Assembly (NCBI GenBank): GCA_025765595.1
Contig: JAIVFH010000068.1
Coordinates: 62,001-126,000 of the forward strand
DNA: 64,000 nucleotides
From: Obelidium mucronatum
Lineage: Eukaryota; Chytridiomycota; Chytridiomycetes; Chytridiales; Chytriomycetaceae
Direction of reading: 5' to 3'
In this document: in pieces, positions 49,401 to 60,362 of the stretch
Layout: each line of letters begins with the position of its first letter
Position numbering within the stretch: the stretch's first letter is position 1
Notes under the pieces: generated by a model
What the model saw: only the letters and a program-made list of their open reading frames with translations
The model's database searches: none
What the model was told of the DNA's origin: nothing
Made by a program: the position numbers and the translations under genes

Positions 49401-49770
49401 TGTTTCCATGAATTCGAAACCGGACTCTGTGGGAAGCAATCGGTCCTCAGTATTGAAAAGGAGCATGGGGTGAAATGGCGACAGTGGATGGAAGGTGGGA
49501 AACGAATTAATAGGAAGACGAAAGTGTATACAACGAGACTCACCATATATAAATACATCAAAAAAGTGGCGAAAGATAGATTTGGTGAGTGTTGCGGAGC
49601 TGCAGAAGGAGCTGGATGCGTTTGTGAAGGAAAATTGCAAGAGAGGAATTGATTCTTTTTCGATGAGCCTTAAAGAGAGAATGAAAGTTTAATAAAGTAA
49701 ATGTTTATTCTTGACAATTGCAGTGCCATCGTTCACGTAGTTTCACAGTTCGATGTTTCGGAATGTTTCG
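46416..49770 (+). mobile_element. Crypton element (right portion)
   Basis: About 3.3 kb around the recombinase gene, the usual Crypton size. Cryptons lack long terminal inverted repeats. The right edge is proposed at the GAATGTTTCG copy (49761-49770), which is part of a tandem GTTTCGGAAT pair. Its matching left copy would be at 37662-37671, beyond the Helitron, if the Helitron is nested in the Crypton. Boundaries are inference. Confidence 0.45.
46478..49692 (+). CDS. Crypton tyrosine recombinase with C-terminal GCR1_C domain
   Basis: Transposase of a CryptonF-type DNA transposon: a tyrosine recombinase that works by site-specific recombination. Exon 1 (46478-46948, MLSATRNPHGTNVSV) is basic and low in complexity (RRRGRPPNSQRF). 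Later exons begin near 46998, 47391, 47862 and on. Recombinase motifs: VGRTNESKTN and FFRHKDVMSCAWGWIVE, then W.KPEV...YKEKVLGNPTYGKMY and the H-x-x-R motif AHLSRVSGNM. CLRELTKVPDELLKLAFDFLDDEEAK follows, typical of fungal Cryptons. After a coiled-coil part (LDANEKLDSLSTEV) comes GCR1_C: YHFFQLTKGSKISQCFHEFE, GVKWRQWMEGGKRINRKTKVY. The catalytic Tyr is probably in ACYQFSF but is not certain. At least seven introns and no obvious stop. Confidence 0.83.
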
Positions 49771-49825
49771 GAATGAGATCGAATTGTCGAAATTAAATTT
49801 TTTCGAGTCTTCACGAAGCACCCGG

Positions 49826-49849
49826 TGTTACGCATTGTGAGTCGTAACA
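49826..49849. repeat. Small hairpin upstream of the F-box/ankyrin gene
   Basis: TGTTACG and CGTAACA, 7-bp perfect arms with a 10-nt loop, between the Crypton and the next gene. It may be part of an element end or a regulatory stem. Confidence 0.4.
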
Positions 49850-49886
49850 TCCATATACAGAACATATAAATATCTATAAAATAATA

Positions 49887-51617
49887 ATGGATAATACGAT
49901 TGCAGCCTTTCCGCGTGAAGTCCTCGAATTGATTTTGATTCATCTTCCAATTGATACAAGCCTGCTTTCTGTTTCGCTTGCATCCAAGCGGCTTTCTGAA
50001 CTCCTCGTCAGTTTCAAGTTTGCGCACTATCACTTACAACATCACCAGAGCATCTCATCCGCAAACAAGCACTTTAACAATCTCATTTGCGAACTAAGCA
50101 CGAAAGAGTGGAAGGGTATCCCTGTCAGCTACATTGCCCTCCTCTATTGCTCTGGGGCCGATCTCTACACTGCCTTTTCTGATCTCCCTTCTTTGAAAGC
50201 TCTGGAATACGTTCAAATCGTTGATTGTTATCCGCGCTGGTTTTCACTGCATCTCAAACATGCCACCCTCAATTTTGCAATGTGTGATTCTATTCAGCAC
50301 TTTGATGTTGCCTTGTATTTACTCAAGGACCCACTGGTGGACCCCACTTTGCACGACAACCTTTTCATTCAGCAAGCGTCGAAGCATGGGAACGCTCAAC
50401 TTGTACAACTTCTACTACAGTCTGATAAGGGCGTTGATCCGGCATCTGTTGCCAACTATGCTATTCGTTCCGCATCTGCGAATGGACATACCCAAGTTGT
50501 GAAATTACTATTGGATTCGGGGAGAGTGGATCCAAGGGATGGGAGAGACTATGCCATTCGATACGCGGCTGGCAATGGCCACGTGGATGTTGTCAAGCTA
50601 CTTTTGGAATCTGGAATGGTGGATCCAGCGGCGTCTGGTAACTACGCAATCTGTAAAGCGTGTGCCGAGGGACACGTGGCGGTAGTGCGACTCCTTTTGG
50701 ATACTGGAAACGTGGATCCTTCGGCTGGGAAAAACTATGCGATTCGATTGGCTTCAGAGAACGGGCATGTTGAAGTTGTGCAACAGCTTCTCCTACTTCT
50801 TGAATCTGGAAGAAATGCGGCGGTGGATCCGGCTGCTTCCAACAACTATGCGATTCGAATGGCGAGTTTCAATGGACACGCTTTGGTTGTCAAACTTCTT
50901 TTGGATACTGGAAGAGTGAACCCATCGGTTGGAAATAATATTGCCATTCGATTGGCATCTGAATTTGGTCACGCAGAAGTCGTGGAACTTCTTCTTGAAC
51001 AACCTTTGATAGATCCAAGTGCCGACAATAACAACGCGATTCGATTGGCGTCTGAAAATGGATATTCAAAAGTTGTCAAGGCTCTTTTAGAATCTGGGCG
51101 AGTTGATCCATCGGCTGGCCAGAACCATGCTATTCGCATGGCGGCACGGAATGGACATGCAGCTGTCGTTCGGCTTTTACTGGATTCAACAAATGTGGAT
51201 CCAAGTGATCAAGAGAATTATGCTGTTCGCTGGGCATCTGGGGAGGGCCATGTCTCTGTTGTGGAACTACTTCTTGCGTCGGGGAAAGTGGATCCAGCTG
51301 ATAAAAACAATCACGCAATCCGGTGGGCGTGTAGTGATGGACGAGCTGCGGTTGTCGAATTGCTCCTTGAGTCTGGGAAAGTGGATCCGTCTGTTGATAA
51401 TAACATTGCAATTCGTTGGGCGTCGCAAAGGGGAGATACTGCTGTAGTTAAACTTTTGCTTGAGTCGGGAAAAGTGGATCCTTCAGTGAATGATAACGAG
51501 GCCATTCGACTGGCATTCAGATACGAACATTCCCCTGTAGTGCAGCTGCTTCTGGCGTCAGGGAAAGTAGATGGAACTGTTATCATTCCGGATGATGATT
51601 GGCATTTAGTAGAATGA
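49887..51617 (+). CDS. F-box protein with about twelve ankyrin repeats
   Basis: Likely substrate adaptor of an SCF ubiquitin ligase. One uninterrupted exon of 576 residues, unlike most neighbours. Residues 7-45 form an F-box (FPREVLELILIHLPIDTSLLSVSLASKRL). From about residue 130 a run of 33-36-residue ankyrin units follows the pattern GH..VV.LLL.SG.VDP....NYAIR.A. The units are alike in DNA too: GTGGATCC recurs in most of them, which points to recent internal duplication. One unit has an insert (QLLLLLESGRNAAVDP). Substrate unknown. Confidence 0.88.
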   Translation: MDNTIAAFPREVLELILIHLPIDTSLLSVSLASKRLSELLVSFKFAHYHLQHHQSISSANKHFNNLICELSTKEWKGIPVSYIALLYCSGADLYTAFSDLPSLKALEYVQIVDCYPRWFSLHLKHATLNFAMCDSIQHFDVALYLLKDPLVDPTLHDNLFIQQASKHGNAQLVQLLLQSDKGVDPASVANYAIRSASANGHTQVVKLLLDSGRVDPRDGRDYAIRYAAGNGHVDVVKLLLESGMVDPAASGNYAICKACAEGHVAVVRLLLDTGNVDPSAGKNYAIRLASENGHVEVVQQLLLLLESGRNAAVDPAASNNYAIRMASFNGHALVVKLLLDTGRVNPSVGNNIAIRLASEFGHAEVVELLLEQPLIDPSADNNNAIRLASENGYSKVVKALLESGRVDPSAGQNHAIRMAARNGHAAVVRLLLDSTNVDPSDQENYAVRWASGEGHVSVVELLLASGKVDPADKNNHAIRWACSDGRAAVVELLLESGKVDPSVDNNIAIRWASQRGDTAVVKLLLESGKVDPSVNDNEAIRLAFRYEHSPVVQLLLASGKVDGTVIIPDDDWHLVE

Positions 51618-51835
51618 AGCGAATGATATCAAGTCGGATGACAAATTCCTTCAAATACTTGATTTTGAATCAAAAAAATCTTAATCCTGTACAAGCCTGT
51701 GGATTACATGTCAAGTTGAAAATCATCACTTATAATCTTTACTTTGCCACAGTGCTGGGGAAACGCATAAAAGAACGACGAAAGGCCCCGTTCATAGAAT
51801 TAATAACCAGGAACAACAACCACAAAACCACAAAG

Positions 51836-52057
51836 ATGCACGACGAGTTACCCTTTGAACACATGAAACTACCAAACTCTCAGTTAAATCAAGCAGCCTC
51901 CAGACTACCGAGACAATCCAAGAATGACGCCTCCAGTAAGGATCGGGACGATGATCGCCAGCCACTTCTGGCCAAGCTCAAAGAGAGTTTTTCAAGTCTG
52001 GTGTTCCCTGCCAAGAAGGAAATGAATCATGCAGAGGCTTTCTCCTGCATGAAATAG
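51836..52057 (+). CDS. Small hypothetical protein
   Basis: 73-codon reading frame (MHDELPFEHMKLPNSQLNQ ... HAEAFSCMK), hydrophilic, unrecognised. It follows the ankyrin gene by about 220 bases and is followed by AT-rich sequence with AATAAA-like signals near 52065. It may be a real small gene or chance. Confidence 0.25.
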   Translation: MHDELPFEHMKLPNSQLNQAASRLPRQSKNDASSKDRDDDRQPLLAKLKESFSSLVFPAKKEMNHAEAFSCMK

Positions 52058-52146
52058 CATAAACGAATAAAGTAATAAATAAATAACATCAATATAAATA
52101 TATAATATATAATATATATAAAAATAAAAACTATAAATTAAATACA

Positions 52147-53728
52147 ATGCCATACATTGTCACACACCCGTCCAAGCAAAGAGCATCGAGCCGGTTCTTG
52201 AAGGATGCATTTTTGCCAGTGGGATATCCGGACAGCGTATCGCCGGACTATACTGCCTATCAGATCTTTGATTCCTTGCAGGCATTCTGCAGCAACATCA
52301 CAGGTTTCTTGAACTCGCTGATCTCTTTCTTTCCTTGTCGCATTCCTTCTTCTAAGATCTTCATCGTCTAAACTTTATAACTAAATTAGGCGTCCTTGCC
52401 ACACGGGCTAGTTTCAAACGGGCTGGTGTTGGAGACTCTACTGCCTCCCTGGCAACAGCGACAATGACGTGGATTCTTCAAGACGGAACAGGAATGATTG
52501 GAAGGATCATATATGCCTGGAAAGTGTCTTTCTTCCTCGATGGTAAGTTATTTTGTTATGAAAATGCACAACACTCACTTACGATCAACCTGAACCAAGC
52601 TGATGCCAAGCAATGGCGATTCTATGCCGACATTCTTAATGATAGCGCCAGCTTCATTAATTTGGGAACCCCTTACTTACTCTCCAAGAAATGGTTCACC
52701 ATATCAGCTTGTCTCTCTGGATTGCTGCGTGCCTTATGTGGTGTGACGGGAGGTGCCACGAAAGCAGCGTTATCTCAGCACTTTGCAATCAGAGACAATA
52801 TGGCTGATTTGCATGCAAAGGAGGGAAGCCAGGAAACTGTAGTCGGTCTTGTGGGGATGCTTCTTGGGGCTGGAATCACTCATTTTGTCAAGGACGGAGA
52901 CGATTCACGTGGAATGACTTGGCTTTGTTTCGTTGAGTTTCCCACTCTTAAAAAAAAACGGTCTCTGGATGTCCCAACAATGATCTGATTGTAATTTCGC
53001 TAGGTTGTCTTTACGTTTCTACATTTGCTTTGTAACTATAATGGAATCGCGGCGATCGTTATGCCTTCATTGAATACTCAACGTGCTTTTCTTGTCATTC
53101 GAGAATACTTGCTGTCCGCCAGCGAAAACGACAATGAGAAACCAATTATTCTGTCGCCATCCCAAGTGGCCCGTTTAGAAACAATCTTTTGGCCGCGAAA
53201 CTACTATAACAGTGGTTTATGGCGGAATGACAAGACTAATAGGACTATATTTAATGCTACAAGCATTCGCATGGGAGTATCTTTGGATCGCGTTGTAGAA
53301 GCGTGGTCTGATGGTGTTGGGGATCAAGGTAACAGCCCGAAAGAGTCCAATCCACTGAATTCTAATCAATGACTTCAGGTGGAGACTGGGATTCGCTCTC
53401 TTCATTGTTTCCAGTATCTCCAAGACATATTCTGGCGTATGACAAGAACCACAAGAGAATCCTTGTTGCGATTCATGCAGAAGCCACACCACAAGACATC
53501 TTCTTGGCCTATTTCCATGCTCTGATTCTTCAAAAAGCGATGCTGTCTGTTGGGTCGTTGTTGAAGGATGGTGGGGTCGTTGTTGCCAGACGGATAGTTG
53601 CGGAATCGGCGAGAGAATTTGAGAGGCACAAGAGCGTGTTACTTGTTGGACTGGCGAGAGAGAAGTGGGAGATTGAAAGTGCGCAACAGAGTCGAATTCT
53701 ATTACATGAAGAATATAGATTTCTGTAG
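52147..53728 (+). CDS. RUS family protein (DUF647)
   Basis: Homologue of plant ROOT UV-B SENSITIVE and animal RUSF1 proteins, whose biochemical role is unsettled. Exons begin 52147-52303, 52390-52542 and from 52600, with further introns near 52920-53000 and 53328-53375. Family motifs are clear: LPVGYPDSVSPDYTAYQIFD, LQAFCSNITGVLATRA, VGDSTASLATATMTWILQDG, GMIGRIIYAWK, AKQWRFYADILND, CGVTGGATKAALSQHFAIRD, NMADLHAKEGSQETVVGL. The C-terminal part (HILAYDKNHKRILVAIHAEA) is also family-like. Frame intact across the joins I could follow. Confidence 0.88.
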
Positions 53729-53775
53729 ATTAATTTACCTTTATCTTTATTTTTTTAAAATAATTTATCGAAAAA

Positions 53776-55306
53776 ATGAACATAGACGATGACCCATTTT
53801 CGGTTTCCTTTAAGGACACAGCCTTTCTTGAGCAGGTATCCGACGACAACGTCAAATGGGGAGAGGGCATTCAAAGACGCTGACGATGAGATCCTTTCCA
53901 CAAAAAAAAAAAAAAAGTGTGGTCTCAACCATGAGAATGTCATTGAGTACTTTTCGCTGTGTCCTCAGTTCTATGATAAATCATCCATCAACGAGGCCAT
54001 TAAGATGCAGACGAGATTCAATTCATTGACGGCGAGTGATCTGGAAATCAAGTAAGCAACTCTCAAATCACCCAACTACAAAACCGGGAGCTCACCAAAA
54101 TAGCTTCTTTTTTGATTAAATTAGACGAAAGGGAATGGAAGGAATCGAATATCTGCTACACTATTTTTCGTACAATCCATCCTTGTTTGTTATCCACAAG
54201 TGTAACCGATTGAAGGAAGGAAAAGGTCTGCGGAGCATTACGTGAAAAAAAAGATTGGCCTGTTATATTGAAATCCCATTTTTTTTATCTCTCTCTCTTT
54301 TATAGTGGAACTGCTGGCCGTTTATTACATTGTCGAAGGAACTATATACCAATCGCCGGACCTATTTACACTCTTGTCAAATCGTGTGGTGAGTATTTAT
54401 CGAGTGCTGATAGACTTGGTTGTCATAGAACTAATCCCGCTTTTTTTTCAGTTAACATCATTACATCATGTCCAAACAGCCTTCTCTGGAATATCTCAAG
54501 AGTCCCGGTTCCAACCCGCCAGACCATACCACTGGGGATACGAAGAAGAACTAGGGAAAGAAGACGAGTGGAGGTCAATCAAAGACACGACAATGCAAGT
54601 AGATGGTGAACAAGACGGCAATGATGATGATGATGACGATGGGATCGTGATTGAAGCTGGAGGATTAGATGATGATAATGAAGGGCTTGATGAAGCGGCT
54701 GGCACATCTTCTGATGCTGCTGCTGCTGCATCCGCGTTCATGAGGTTTCAGCCTCTGGCTGCCACGAGTTATGATGGCGCCAGGGCTGCGTATGAGTTTT
54801 CTGCGCGTCTTGATGGATTGATTGATAGGATGAGGGCTTCTGGGGCATCGTGGGGGTCCGGCGGTGGGATGGCGGCTGGTGGCGATACATCGGAAGGAAG
54901 TAGTGGTGTAGCCGCAGATGGAAGTCTGGCCAGTGGGGCCAAAGGACTGTCGTTAGAAGAGTTGAAAGCTGCTGCAAAAGCACGAATGGAGGCGCGAGCA
55001 GCGGAAATCCAAAAGACGAATGCAGCTGCAGGATTCAAACGGCCGGAACCTGTGGACAGAGATCCGGGTGGATACCGTTCTGTTTCTGGAACTCCATCGA
55101 CTGGAGGAGGGGTAGTTGGGGGAAAGAAAAAGAGGCGATTGCAGTCTTCTTCTTCAATGAGTGAGTCTGTGGGAACTCCCGAATACAATGGACCGAATTT
55201 GGGGGTGGCTCCTGTGCAATCACCATTCAGCTCAACTCTTTCGCGTGGATCCTCGTCTTCTGTATCTTCTCCGCTTGTTCCTAGTGGCCGAAAAAGCAAA
55301 AAGTGA
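53776..55306 (+). CDS. MED6: Mediator subunit MED6
   Basis: Head-module subunit of the Mediator complex that couples activators to RNA polymerase II. Exon 1 MNIDDDPFSVSFKDTAFLEQ joins, over an intron that ends in an A run, to CGLNHENVIEYFSLCPQFYD. Then NEAIKMQTRF-like sequence, GMEGIEYLLHYF..NPSLFVIHK, and VELLAVYYIVEGTIYQSPDLFTLLSNR, the most conserved MED6 stretch. The C-terminal ~230 residues are low in complexity (acidic DDDDDD, Ala/Gly/Ser-rich) and end in a basic tail with KKKRR. Four or five exons. CDK8, the Mediator kinase, lies 6.5 kb downstream on the same strand. Confidence 0.9.
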
Positions 55307-55372
55307 AGCGTGTTAATTAAAAATAATAATAAATATTTGAAAATATCTATAAAATAGTAATACTGAGGCCAA

Positions 55373-56200
55373 ATGGATCAATTCATTGGCGCAACCATTT
55401 CGCTGATTTCAAAGTCTGATATTCGGTACATTGGAGTTCTACACTCAATCAACCAGCTTGAATCGACGGTAGCACTAGAGAATGGTTTGTTGTCTTTCTC
55501 TGTCTTGTTTGGCAGGCAGGCACTCAACAGCCAAAAACCACTGCATTGTCTTAGTTCGCTCGCTTGGAACCGAAGGCCGCAAACAGAATCCAAGCGATGA
55601 AATTATGCCATCGCCACAAGTGTTTGAGTTTATTGTGTTCCGTGGCTCGGACATTAAAGACCTGCAGGTGGTCAATGCCCCTGCCCCTCAGCCTGCTGCA
55701 CAACCGCAAATCAACGATCCAGCAATTGTCTCGGTACGATGTTATTATTTTTTTAAATTGTGTATCTCTCTCTTACTGTTGCTGGCCGTTGTGGTTTCCC
55801 TTCCCTTCTCTTCTATTCAAACAGCAAAAGAAGCCCACGACTCCACAGGTTGTTCCATCCAGCATTCGTCCACAGCCTGAAAAAGTGATTCCTGCAATTC
55901 CAGCAGTAGCTGTAAGAAGAGAGACCGATTTTTTGATTCGTGGACTCGTTGTTCTCCCCCCCTCAAACCAACTCTCATTCCCCCTTGACTAGAAACCTTC
56001 CCAATCAGAAGAAGTGACAGAACAGCTGGGGAACCTTCGAGTCGATAGTCAGCCTCGGGATAACCAGAACAGGAGACAACAACATCAACAGCAATCCCAT
56101 GGTTAATATATTCGGGAGTGTCTGGTTCCAACCTTCCAAACTAAAATACAAAAACGAAACAAATACTACAGTCTCTAACCAAGGTCAAAATCAACAGCAA

Positions 56201-56235
<35 letters not shown>

Positions 56236-56851
56236 ACAAGGAGGACAACGTGGTGGTCGTGGAGGATACCGAGGAGGACGCGGCGGTGGAAGCGGCCCAC
56301 AATCCAACAATAATCGTGGGAATAATTTCGTTGTTCCAAAAGGAGACTTTGATTTTGAATCTGCGAATGCCAAATTCGACAAGAGTCAAGTTGTGACAAT
56401 CAGACCCGATGAAGATGCTGACTCTCCAGACGCGGAATCAAAACGCATCTTGCCGACAACTGTTTCTTCGGATGAAACCTTTTATGATAAGAAATCGTCG
56501 TTTTTTGATAATATTTCTTGTGAAGCGAGAGACCGGGCTGAAGGAGAACGGTTTGTTTGGGGACTTTTCTTCTCATTCGATTATGTTAATTCGGCAATTT
56601 TAGTCGTGTGGTGAGAGGGCAGGAAGAGAGAAAGTTGAACATGGAAACATTCGGCCAGGCGTCTTCAAACAATCACAGGAACCATCGTGGCGGCAGAGGT
56701 GGTGGTAGAGGAGGACGCGGTCGTGGTGGTCGTCACCACAATTTCAACAACAATAATGATAACTTTGGTGCAGCGCCAGCGCCTGCCTCGGTAAATAATG
56801 CTTTATTATTTTCAATTTTATTTTTGCATTTTAATGTGATGTGAGCAGTAA
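55373..56851 (+). CDS. LSM14/Scd6/RAP55 mRNA-regulating protein
   Basis: P-body protein that represses translation and promotes decapping. The N-terminal LSm14 domain starts [21 protein letters not shown]; an intron (about 55484-55558) splits [32 protein letters not shown] follows. After a Gln/Pro-rich linker (CAG repeat at 56190-56233) come RGG repeats, the FFD/DFDF region ([14 protein letters not shown]), the FFD box [13 protein letters not shown], the TFG-type box [11 protein letters not shown] and a second RGG cluster (56690-56740). The last exon probably ends in a stop just after an acceptor (56849-56851) or, unspliced, at 56844. The 3' end overlaps the converging FANCL-like gene. Confidence 0.88.
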
Positions 56852-58030
56852 GCGCAAGTTCCTCTGAGATATCCAAGTTTTCCTTCTTGGTTTTGTGTTT
56901 CCAGCCATTCTCTCTGCGCGTTTTTTAAATGTTGTTTTTTGTTTTTTTTTATTGGGAATGTGTGTTGTTGTTTGTTGTTGTTGGACGTGTGCGTTGTTGG
57001 ATGTGTGTTGCCGTGGAATGAATGGGTTTTTGATTAATGTATATTTGCAATAGTGAATTATATGTTTTACCAGGCTAAATAACAAAGGATGAGAAAAGTT
57101 TGGACTTAATGAGAGAGTAACATTTACATACCATTGAGTGTGAAACATGTATGAACATTTTGAGTTTTCGCATGAATAAGAAGGTGACATTCCTGACGAA
57201 TCCAGATGCGCCAAACAGATCCCACATTCAAATCCTTCTTTTTCTTCCAATGACGACGAAGCTGATGTTGATGATGATGGAGATTCTTTTGTGGGTAGCT
57301 TCATTTCAAGCAGTGTTTCCAGATTGGTTGCCAGATCATTTGATTTTGAATTCCTATTATATTTGTAGCATAGCAATTCTTTAAATCAGAATCCGTCGAG
57401 TATAGTCAAGGAGATAACAAAATTTAAGATACCAAAGCCGTCGATTCCTCACAAGTCGTTGTTGGAATGCATTCGATTTCGCGTCTGGGCCAGAAACACG
57501 CAAGGCTGGAATCAATGATGGGTGGTATGGATCTACTTCAAGATGCAAGAAACAGTTATCGCCTAAAAATAATCAAAAAACAATTAATTGAGCAGTGGAA
57601 GTTTTTAGTTTACTACGTACCAAGAGCAATCTTGCGTTTACATGATGATCGACCTAACCCATCCACAACAAATGATTTACTATCAAGAGAGTCCATTGCA
57701 TTCCAAAATGATTGGAATCCCGCGATGATCTGTGTCATTTGGAGTTTTGTCAAGCACATCATTGTTCTAGTTTAACAGGCAAGTACCAGATTCAATTCGC
57801 AAGCGACGGCATTCAAATCGACAGATTTAGGAAACTTGACGAACTCCTGCACACCGCCCGGGACATTGACTGCAGCCGACAGAATAGTCAGGCGGTCCTT
57901 GTCGCTTGTGTTGTCGAGCTTGAACGAGACTGTGTGTATGCGGCCAGCGGCGTCTGAGCTGGTTGTATATGAGAGGTGTGAGGAAGTGAAAGAAAGAAGA
58001 AAGACAGAAAAAGAACACACAGCACAATCT
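56818..58030 (-). CDS. FANCL-like E3 ubiquitin ligase, 5' end not found
   Basis: In the Fanconi anaemia pathway FANCL adds ubiquitin to FANCD2 during crosslink repair. Visible parts: half of the central double-RWD domain (SDAAGRIHTVSFKLDN; FQSFWNAMDSLDSKSF; IALGDNCFLHLEVDPYHPS) and the C-terminal RING, split by introns: CGICLAHLDSS..P.YSCENSKC...FHTQ-CL-REWLE..CAYC, with eight metal ligands. The stop is at 56818-56820. No ATG is seen in the first coding exon (near 57990); upstream sequence runs straight into the start of the POLD2 gene on the other strand. The N-terminal ELF domain and the first RWD half are therefore missing or hidden. Confidence 0.75.
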
Positions 58031-58092
58031 CCATTTCCGATATTCAATTATTTTATTTTATTTTATTTTATTTTACTTTGTCCGAAACACAA

Positions 58093-59937
58093 ATGCTGCG
58101 CGCGCCCGCCTCGTTCGTCGACCACTCCGCGCCGTGGCGTCCCGTTGCCGCCGCCAGCGTCTCGTATGCGACGCAGTACGCCGGGCTGTACTTCAGCCGC
58201 CTGGCGCTGCAGCGGCCAAAGGCGTTCAAGGCGGCGGGCGCCAAGTGGGCGGGTTTCTATCTTTTATTTCTTTCTTTCTTTCTTTCTTCCTTTCTTCTTC
58301 TATCGCTCTGTCTTTTGAGAGTTAAATCAATCAACCGTTCACAGACTCCGATGTCATCCAGCGCGTCCTCGATGTCCCACGCACAAACTCCCTCGTCGTC
58401 ATTGCCGGAACCGTCTTTGTCGACATGCCGCTGAAGCCATGCATCCTGGATGTTGTTGCGAAAGAGGTTTCTCTACCGCATTATTAATAAGACAAAGCAA
58501 GGGAAGAGGTGTTGATTTATTCCGATTCACACAACAGAGCTGGGTCGCTGCTCCTCCCCCACGAAGTAAATACACGAGCGATAAAGATAGAGTCATGCTG
58601 GAAGATGAATCGGGTCGATTGGAACTAGTTGGTGCTCCGATCGACTCGGCGTTCCTTGTTTCTGGAGTGATTGTTGCTGTTCTTGGCTTTGAAAATGGAA
58701 ACAATCAATTCCAAGTGCAAGATATTTGCTACCCTGAATACAATATTGAACATCCAATGTCTACAATCGAAGGTGTGTGAGTGTGTTTTGCATGCGAATG
58801 GTCATTAACTTTTCGTACAAGAGGACATGCATGTTGCGTTTGTTTCGGGAATCTCTATTGGCGTTGATTTCGCACTTAGCCTGGAATTACAATTGCTGAT
58901 TGACTATATCACTGGAGAAAGTGGCGTTTCTTCAGTTTAGTGTTTATATGGGTTTTACCCATTAATGGTTGCTGATACGAAATAACCAGGATCAACAACG
59001 CACCTCATCGATTGTCCGATTAGTAATTGCCGGTAACTCGATGGCGAAAAAGAATGTGATTGAATCATCGTATGCGGCTGGAAGTATGGTAGGAATCAAC
59101 AGATCGACTTTCCCAAAAAAAAAAACTCACACCGGCCAAAAAAAAAGGCGAAATCTGGATCCGAAATATACACCCCAAGCTCGCTCACTGCCTTGGACAA
59201 TCTCCTCGCGCAATTCTGCAGCAACATTGAAACAGACTTGATGCCAGGGGATCAAGACCCGACAAACTATGCGATTCCTCAAAATCCAATGCTCTCTGGA
59301 TTGTTTCCCACTGCGCGAGGGTTTTCAAGTTTGCATTGTGTAACGAATCCGTATTCTGCATCGATTGAAGGCGTTCGGTTAGTTGTTTTTTTATTTGTTT
59401 TTTGGGGAGAGGGGGTATTGTTCGCGGCAGATTTTAAGCGTTTCGGTGTTTTCTTTCATTTTAGTTTATTGGGGAACTCCGGTCAACCCTTAAACGACAT
59501 TTACAAGTTTGTCGATGGTGAAGATCGATTGGCAATGGCTGAACGAACTCTCCAATGGGCAAGTATGGCCCCTACTGCGCCTGACACCTTGGGTACGTTG
59601 CGCGGTTATTATATCTTCAAGTATATAATACTTCATCAACCAAAAAAAAATCCAGCTTGTTATCCATTTCAAGACAGAGATCCCTTTATTATTGAAACAC
59701 ATCCTGATGTTTATTTTATTGGAAATCAACCCGAGTTTGGAACAAGGCTTGTGACTGGTAACATCAACCTGTTACTTCATCTAGCCCACATGTTTTTAAC
59801 GAAACTTTTTCACACACAACACAGGTGCTCGTGGTGAAAAAACGCGAATCGTGTTGATTCCATCCTTCTTGGAAACAAAGACTATCGCGTTGGTGAATTT
59901 GAGAACTTTGGAGTGTCGGAAAGTTTCTTTCAAGTGA
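58093..59937 (+). CDS. POLD2: DNA polymerase delta subunit 2 (small regulatory subunit)
   Basis: B-subunit of DNA polymerase delta (Pol31/Cdc1/p50), which holds the catalytic subunit and PCNA together at the replication fork. The GC-rich first exon encodes MLRAPASFVDHSAPW and SYATQYAGLYFSRLALQRPKA. Later exons: SLVVIAGTVFVDMPLKPCIL, YTSDKDRVMLEDESGRLEL, VVAVLGFENGN-type OB fold, MHVAFVSGISIG, SIVRLVIAGNSM (inactive phosphoesterase core), TDLMPGDQDPTNYAIPQNP, GFSSLHCVTNPYSASIEG, GNSGQPLNDIYKF, DPFIIETHPDVYFIGNQ. The stop is TGA at 59935-59937. Seven or so introns, all consistent with the frame. Confidence 0.92.
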
Positions 59938-60362
59938 TGGTTGGAGGTGGGGGGACGGTGATTGAAAATAAATATTAATAATAAGAGTACTACTTATATA
60001 ATATATCATGCTGAGCCTATACTTTTTTTTAATGTATATAATAAATAGGTCTGACGATATACGGCAGTAATAAGCCGACGCGACCTTTTGAGGTTGCAGA
60101 ATGGTGAGTCACATACAAATACAAAACGCTAGTGGACGATTGAATTGGTACCTTGACAAACAACAGCAATAATAAATAAAAGGAAGGATAAAAATACCGA
60201 GTTATCGTTATATAGGTTTTTGTATTTTTGGGTTGAAGAAAAAAAAAACGAATTGGAATGGCTGGCTTCCTTCTCCCACCAACTACAAAAAAACCGCCTC
60301 CTTGTTTTTTTTCTTTTTCTCCGTTGTTGTTGATGTTGTTGTTTTTTTTGAGTGTAGTGGGT
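59938..60362. other. Convergent intergenic region, no gene
   Basis: About 425 bases between the POLD2 stop and the Rieske stop. AT-rich, with AATAAA-like signals on both strands (around 59970 and 60045); nothing else seen. Confidence 0.5.

Noticed and set aside
37934..49692. Starship-type giant element
   Set aside because: Starships have a DUF3435 captain at one edge pointing inward; here the recombinase points outward, carries GCR1_C like Cryptons, and the rest is a Helitron.
56190..56400. Minus-strand Cys/Leu-rich frames opposite the LSM14 Gln tract
   Set aside because: Antisense of CAG and RGG codons.
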